NCBI RefSeq assembly: GCF_030852425.1
Contig: NZ_NSDM01000005.1
Coordinates: 60,328 to 124,327, forward strand
DNA: 64,000 bases
Direction of reading: 5' to 3'
Source of the DNA: Saccharothrix longispora
Lineage (GTDB): Bacteria > Actinomycetota > Actinomycetes > Mycobacteriales > Pseudonocardiaceae
The position numbers and the translations under genes are program-made. Under the pieces are notes generated by a model. That model did no database searches, had not been told where the DNA came from, and saw only the letters and a program-made list of their open reading frames with translations. Of this stretch, positions 59,338-64,000 are shown piece by piece. The number at the start of each line of letters is the position of its first letter. Position 1 is the first letter of the stretch.

Positions 59338-61083
59338 TCACGACTCGGTGTGCCCCAACGACAGGCCCGCCGCGAAGCGCGCCATCGCGCGGGTCGGGGT
59401 GGCGGTTTCGAGCACGGCCAGCTCGTTGTGCCCGGCGCGGACCACGGGCGCGGGCACGTAGAGGGTCCGCTGCGGGCCGCGCGACCAGTACCGGCCGAGG
59501 GCGAAGCCGTTGAACCAGGCCATCCCCTTGCCCCAGCCGGTGGTGTCGAGGAACAGGTCGGCGGGCTCGTCGACGGCGAGGTCCGCGTGCAGCAGCACGG
59601 GTCCGGCGACCGGTCCGGGCAGCGGGGCGCCGTCGCCGACGCGGATCGCGGGCGGCGCGGCCACGTCCAGCGGCAGCACGTCCCAGCCGGTGAGCGGGCG
59701 TCCGTCGAGGGTCGCGCCGCCGACGAGCCCCTTGGCCTCGCCGAGGCGCGGGCCGTAGTTGACCCGCCCGTCGTCCTCCACCAGGACCAGCAGCTCGCCG
59801 CCGGCGGGCAGGCCGAGGGCGCGCTCGTGGTTGCCCCGCAGCAGGACGCCGACCGGCCGCCCGTCGAGGAACACCGACGCCCGGTCGCGCACCTCGCCGA
59901 AGCACAGCAGGCCGGGGCGGTCGACCGCGGTGCGCAGCAGCACCACCCGCGGCACGGGGGTCAGCTCGTCGAACACCGGCAGGTCGTCGTGCCGCTCCCA
60001 CGCGCCGAACAGCGCGGGCGCGTCGAGCAGCCGCACGGGGTCGCGCAGCGCCGCGTCGAGCACCGGCGCGGGCGGCGCGGGGGGCGGCGGTTCGCCGGGT
60101 ACGTCGTGGTAGCGCGCGATCACCTCGCGGAACGCGTGGTACTTGGCCGTGGGGTGCCCGGCCTCGTCGAGCGGCGCGTCGTAGTCGTAGGAGGTGACGG
60201 TGGGCTGGTAGACGCCCTTGTCGTTGGCGCCGCTGGTGGTCCCGAAGTTGGTGCCGCCGTGGAACACGTAGAGGTTGACCGACGCGCCGGCGGCGAGCAG
60301 GGCGTCCAGCTCGGCCGAGCTCTCCTCCGCCGACGTGGTGTGGTGGTGCGCGCCCCAGTGGTCGAACCAGCCGTTCCAGAACTCCGAGCACATCAGCGGG
60401 CCGGTCGGCTGGTGGCGGCGCAGGGTGGCGAGCCGTTCGGTGCTGCGCGAGCCGAACGACGCGGTCCGGTGCAGGCCGGGCAGGCCGCCGGCGGCGAGCA
60501 TCTCGTCGGTGGGCTGGTCCACGGTGGTCAGCGGCACGGTGATGCCGGCCGCGCGGGTGTGCTCGACGAGCGCTTTCAGGTAGACCTCGTCGTCGCCGAA
60601 CGCGCCGTACTCGTTCTCGACCTGGACGAGCAGGACGGGACCGTCGCGGTGCACCTGGTGCGGTGCGACGACGGCGTAGACGTGGTCGAGGTAGCCGCGC
60701 ACGGCGTCCAGGTAGCGCGGTTCGGCGCGGCGCACGCCCACGGTCGGGTCGCGGAACAGCCACGCGGGCAGGCCGCCGCCGTCCCACTCGGCGCAGATGT
60801 ACGGGCCGGGCCGCACGATCGCGTGCATGCCGGCCTCGGCGACCAGGCGGAGGAACCGGTCGAGGTCCAGGCCGCCGGACAGGTCGAACACGCCCGGTTC
60901 GGGGGCGTGCGCGTTCCACGGCACGTAGGTCTCGACGGTGTTGAGCCCCATGCGCCGGGCCTTGTCGATGCGGTCGGCCCACTGGTGGGGGTGCACGCGG
61001 AAGTAGTGCAGCGCGCCGGACAGGACGCGGAACGGCTCGCCGTCCAGCAGGAAGTCGTGCTCGCCGATGGTGAACTCAGCCAC
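59338..61083 (-). CDS. GH35 beta-galactosidase
   Basis: The 581-residue protein opens GEPFRVLSGALHYFRVHP and shows GLNTVETYVPWNAHAPEPG, VQVENEYGAFG (acid/base Glu) and PLMCSEFWNGWFDHWG (nucleophile Glu), then two C-terminal beta domains ending GKGMAWFNGFALGRYW. There is no signal peptide, so it acts on imported galactosides in the cytoplasm. GTG 61083 has GAGGACC upstream; the longer frame to 61197 is Arg-rich and rejected. LacI-controlled. Confidence 0.95.
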   Translation of the reverse strand: MAEFTIGEHDFLLDGEPFRVLSGALHYFRVHPHQWADRIDKARRMGLNTVETYVPWNAHAPEPGVFDLSGGLDLDRFLRLVAEAGMHAIVRPGPYICAEWDGGGLPAWLFRDPTVGVRRAEPRYLDAVRGYLDHVYAVVAPHQVHRDGPVLLVQVENEYGAFGDDEVYLKALVEHTRAAGITVPLTTVDQPTDEMLAAGGLPGLHRTASFGSRSTERLATLRRHQPTGPLMCSEFWNGWFDHWGAHHHTTSAEESSAELDALLAAGASVNLYVFHGGTNFGTTSGANDKGVYQPTVTSYDYDAPLDEAGHPTAKYHAFREVIARYHDVPGEPPPPAPPAPVLDAALRDPVRLLDAPALFGAWERHDDLPVFDELTPVPRVVLLRTAVDRPGLLCFGEVRDRASVFLDGRPVGVLLRGNHERALGLPAGGELLVLVEDDGRVNYGPRLGEAKGLVGGATLDGRPLTGWDVLPLDVAAPPAIRVGDGAPLPGPVAGPVLLHADLAVDEPADLFLDTTGWGKGMAWFNGFALGRYWSRGPQRTLYVPAPVVRAGHNELAVLETATPTRAMARFAAGLSLGHTES

Positions 61084-61184
61084 GGCCGGTCCTCGCGAGG
61101 TCGAGCGCGCTCCCCGACGGGGGCGGCAGGGTGGCGGTGATGGTCGTCCCTCGGGGTCGTGGTCGTGCGCGGTGGGCACGCGGC

Positions 61185-61202
61185 GATGTTTGCGCAAACA
61201 TC
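61185..61202. promoter_or_regulatory. LacI operator, perfect 18-bp palindrome
   Basis: GATGTTTGCGCAAACATC is a perfect palindrome centred on GC, as in LacI/GalR operators (TTTGCGCAAA core). It lies 102 bases upstream of the GH35 start. Confidence 0.85.
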
Positions 61203-61254
61203 AGAAGCAGACGCTAGCCCGCGCCCGTTCGGGTGTCCAGGGTCGGATCGTCGT

Positions 61255-61610
61255 CACCCCACCTGTCGACGATCACGTCGTGTGGCGGAGGCACGTCCGG
61301 CTCCTACGCGGCGCGGGGTCCGGTGAAGCGGCTGCGGTCGGACGAGGCGGAGCCCACCGTCGACCCGCGCCCGTACCGACCTGCCGGCCGTTCCCGCCCG
61401 AGGTCGCCGCCGGGTCGGCGGGGACCGGCACGCGGTGGTGTCGCTGCGCCGGCACCTGCCGTCCACCGCCGGGGCAGGCTGCCGGTCCGCGACATCACGG
61501 CCGCGCTGCGCGGTGAACCGACCAGGCCCTACTCGCACCGCGGCCTGGGCGCGGCCGCCCCGATCGGGCACCCGCGCGAGGCGTTCACCTCCGCGGGCCG
61601 CGACCGGTGA
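61255..61610 (+). pseudogene. Remnant of a type II NADH dehydrogenase-like FAD oxidoreductase
   Basis: Successive frames give CGGGTSGSYAA with KRLRSDEAEPTVDPRPY, then RPFPPEVAAGS, then AVVSLRRHLPS, and finally RDITAALRGEPTRPYSHRGLGAAAPIG. These match, in order, the NDH-2 N-terminal GGG.AG..AA, the VDPRPY.TYQPFLPEVAAGS block, HAVVSLRRHLP, and the late AALRGEP.RPYRHRGLG block. About 230 residues between are missing. It is a deleted and frameshifted fossil. Confidence 0.6.
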
Positions 61611-61708
61611 CCGGCCGGCGGGACGCCGGCCTCCGGTGGACGCCGGAGAAGAGCGCGCCGCCCGTGCCGATCACCCGGCACGGGCGGCGCGGCGCGTCCG
61701 GGAGGCGG

Positions 61709-61918
61709 TCAGTCGTCGCGGTTCTCGTCCAGCGCGGCGGAATCGACCACCTCGTCGAAGGACCCGTACGTGCCGTCGGGCAGGGAGCGCACCGCGTGGA
61801 GGGTGTCCTCGTCGGCGTTGTTGCGCGACGCGTGGTCGGCCAACTGGTCCCTCGCCGCCGGGTAGGCGACGTCGCCGAGTGCCGTGCGCAGCCTGTCCAC
61901 GGTGGTGGTCTCGCTCAT
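61709..61918 (-). CDS. DUF2795 family small protein
   Basis: The 69-residue protein reads SETTTVDRLRTALGDVAYPAARDQLADHASRNNADED with an RSLPDGTYGSFDEVVDS end, the DUF2795 signature. GAGGAGAG precedes the ATG. It is monocistronic and a paralogue of 32931-33134. Function unknown. Confidence 0.78.
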   Translation of the reverse strand: MSETTTVDRLRTALGDVAYPAARDQLADHASRNNADEDTLHAVRSLPDGTYGSFDEVVDSAALDENRDD

Positions 61919-61991
61919 CTCTCCTCTTTCCGCTGGTGACGTCGTCTGCGGTTACCCGAACAGCGGTCCCGGAAACCTACGGTAACCAGTA

Positions 61992-62002
61992 ATGATTATC
62001 AT
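61992..62002. promoter_or_regulatory. Fur/Zur-like palindrome ATGAT-T-ATCAT
   Basis: ATGATTATCAT, in TAATGATTATCATG, is an AT-rich palindrome that stands out in this DNA and resembles boxes of Fur-family metalloregulators such as Zur. It precedes an ABC ATPase remnant at 62290, consistent with a lost metal transporter operon. It is also 74 bases upstream of the divergent DUF2795 gene. Confidence 0.45.
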
Positions 62003-62289
62003 GTGCTGCAATGCTCGCCCCCGAGCGAGGGGACGTGCGGGCCACCCGCTGATGATCGGGAGCCGGGTCGGCGCGATGGGTTCCCCGCTGCCCGGGGCGA
62101 TCAACGAGACCGGGCACCGCTTCACGTTCCCCGACCCGCGACCTCCAGCACTACCTGCGCTCCGCACGCACGCCGGCCGGGACCGGTCCTACTGCAACAC
62201 GGTGATCCGCCCGCGCGTCGAGGACGCGGTCGGCTCCTGCGCGGTCGAGGAGGTGTCCGACGACGTGGTGCACGACCGCGTCGGCACGC

Positions 62290-62470
62290 CGGTCGCTCGT
62301 GCTGATCAGCCACGACCTCGACGTCGTGGCCCGGCTCGCCGACGGGGTGGTCGTGCTCCACGAGGGACGTGTCGTCGCGCACGGTCCGGCGGCCAGGGTG
62401 CCGGGCGCGGAACCGTTCTGGCGGTCGGTGGCGGTCGAGGTGCACGACGCCCGCGACGGCGACGGGCGCA
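62290..62470 (+). pseudogene. Remnant of an ABC transporter ATPase, C-terminal end
   Basis: The frame from 62290 reads SLVLISHDLDVVARLADGVVVLHEGRVVAHGPAARV, the H-loop and C-terminal strand of an ABC ATPase. No Walker A, signature or Walker B is found upstream. The 300 bases between the Fur-like palindrome and this fragment give no recognisable protein. The interval 62003-62589 otherwise holds nothing clear. Confidence 0.6.
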
Positions 62471-62589
62471 CCCACGAGACCGTGCACTTCGAGTTCCCGC
62501 TGCCGGTGCCGGCCGACACGGGTGGGTGCGGGTGCGCGCGGCACGGCGTGAGCCGGGCGGGTTACCCGGACCGGGGCCGGCGGGACGCG

Positions 62590-62892
62590 TCACGACGCCC
62601 GGGCGAGCACCCACGCGACGCCGAGCAGCGCCACCACCGCCACCAGCGCGGCCGTCGCGAGCAGCAGCGCGGCGCCGGGATGTGCCGCGCGGTCGCACAG
62701 CACGCGCCCGCGCCGTTCCCCGGCGATCCACAGCGCGCCGGTCACCGCCAGCCCGACGCCGCCCAGCCACGGCCCGACGGGGGCGTCGACCAGGCGCACC
62801 ACCACGAGCGAGCCGACCACCAGCGAGAGCCCGGTGCGCCGCCACGCCAGCGCCGTCCGCTCCGGTTGCAGGCCGGGGTCCCGGGGCGCCAC
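62590..62892 (-). CDS. DUF202 family membrane protein
   Basis: The 100-residue protein begins APRDPGLQPERTALAWRRTGLSL, the DUF202 signature (ERT.LAW.RT), and has three helices. It follows another DUF202 gene, with 4 bases between stop and start, an arrangement common in actinomycetes. DUF202/YidH proteins are small inner-membrane proteins of unknown function. Confidence 0.82.
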   Translation of the reverse strand: MAPRDPGLQPERTALAWRRTGLSLVVGSLVVVRLVDAPVGPWLGGVGLAVTGALWIAGERRGRVLCDRAAHPGAALLLATAALVAVVALLGVAWVLARAS

Positions 62893-62896
62893 CGCG

Positions 62897-63286
62897 TCAC
62901 GCGACCAGCACGGCGACCGCGACGAGCACCGCGACGACGGCGACGCCGATCGCCAGGGGCACGGCCGGGCCGGGTGACGGGAGCGGCTCGTCGCGGCGCA
63001 TCGCGCGCTCCGTGCGCGCCCACCCGAGCCAGGCGTGCAGGGCCGCGCCGAAGCCCAGCACGAGCAGCAGCAGCGAGGCCGCCAGCCGCAGGCCGGGGTG
63101 CAGCGGCAGGGCCAGGGCGTCGAGCGCGACACCGCCCGCGATCAGGGCGAGCGCGGTGCGCACCCAGGCCAGGAAGGTGCGCTCGTTGGCGAGGCTGAAC
63201 CGGGGGTCGGGTTCGGCGCCGTCGCGGTAGACCCACGCGGGGAAGCGCCGGCTCGCCGGCTGGTCGTTCGGGACACGTCGTCGCAC
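62897..63286 (-). CDS. YidH-type DUF202 membrane protein
   Basis: The 129-residue protein has FSLANERTFLAWVRTALALIAGGVAL, the YidH/DUF202 signature, and three helices (about 50-70, 75-95, 108-128). GTG 63286 is the likely start, with no clear Shine-Dalgarno. It pairs with the second DUF202 gene immediately downstream. Confidence 0.83.
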   Translation of the reverse strand: MRRRVPNDQPASRRFPAWVYRDGAEPDPRFSLANERTFLAWVRTALALIAGGVALDALALPLHPGLRLAASLLLLVLGFGAALHAWLGWARTERAMRRDEPLPSPGPAVPLAIGVAVVAVLVAVAVLVA

Positions 63287-63336
63287 CGGTGCGCAGGTTA
63301 CCCAGTGGTCGCGCCGACCGCCCGGCGCCCCGGTGG

Positions 63337-64000
<664 letters not shown>

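Overview
The window is very GC-rich, uses many GTG starts, and carries families typical of Pseudonocardiales-type actinomycetes (IniB N-terminal domain, DUF6403, DUF6204, GAF-ANTAR, several LacI repressors next to secreted glycosidases, leaderless-looking promoters). A Saccharothrix, Actinosynnema or Lentzea relative fits best; this is inference from gene content, not a database match. The last 40 bases are a pure C run, so the window ends at a contig edge or padding. Both terminal genes are partial.

Layout. 0-5.5 kb: end of an F420/LLM-type oxidoreductase, a MarR-controlled GTP cyclohydrolase II / extradiol dioxygenase operon, RtcB, and a MOSC / 2Fe-2S reductase pair. 5.7-17 kb: a secreted carbohydrate region (SGNH esterase, polysaccharide deacetylase, GH10 xylanase, GH43-CBM42 arabinofuranosidase, RbsD/FucU mutarotase, LacI repressor) with LacI-type operators and several decayed genes. 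A short run of small signalling and envelope genes, including an IniB-like repeat protein, lies inside it. 16.7-21.5 kb: a complete five-gene Dpp/Opp/Nik-type ABC importer operon. 22-30.6 kb: Ser/Thr kinase, methyltransferase, MerR/SulP, GAF-ANTAR and anti-sigma-like proteins, and a TetR/Old Yellow Enzyme pair with a doubled operator. 30.6-31.4 kb: about 850 bp with no convincing gene but strong RNA-like structure. 31.4-41.4 kb: Tat-exported beta-propeller protein, TetR with a heterodimeric ABC exporter, and a large secreted subtilase.

The most interesting part is 41.5-55.5 kb, an apparently undescribed biosynthetic locus. Reading leftward it encodes a 49-residue small ORF coupled to a DAO-type flavoenzyme, then an N-hydroxylating lysine/ornithine monooxygenase, a stand-alone cupin and a stand-alone methionyl-tRNA-synthetase-like enzyme. 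After these come an ATP-grasp ligase, a DDAH/arginine-deiminase-fold enzyme, a small beta-barrel-like protein, a family 5 solute-binding protein with no export signal, a cation/proton antiporter, a second ATP-grasp ligase and an MFS exporter. N-hydroxylase + cupin + MetRS-like enzyme + DAO is the hydrazine (N-N bond) cassette known from the s56-p1 (Spb38-40) and triacsin (Tri26-28) pathways. Here the cupin and MetRS parts, fused in those systems, are separate overlapping genes. The two ligases suggest that a hydrazino acid is built into a small peptide-like product.

55.6-64 kb: a three-gene membrane operon (DUF6403 and two partners), a GH35 beta-galactosidase with its LacI repressor and an 18-bp palindromic operator, an NDH-2 remnant, a DUF2795 gene, a metal-regulator-like palindrome before an ABC ATPase remnant, two DUF202 membrane proteins, and a truncated SpoIIE/PP2C-type phosphatase. 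Decayed genes are unusually frequent (acyltransferase, MHS transporter, PaaX, ArsB-like, NDH-2, ABC ATPase), which suggests a chromosome-arm or otherwise non-essential region.
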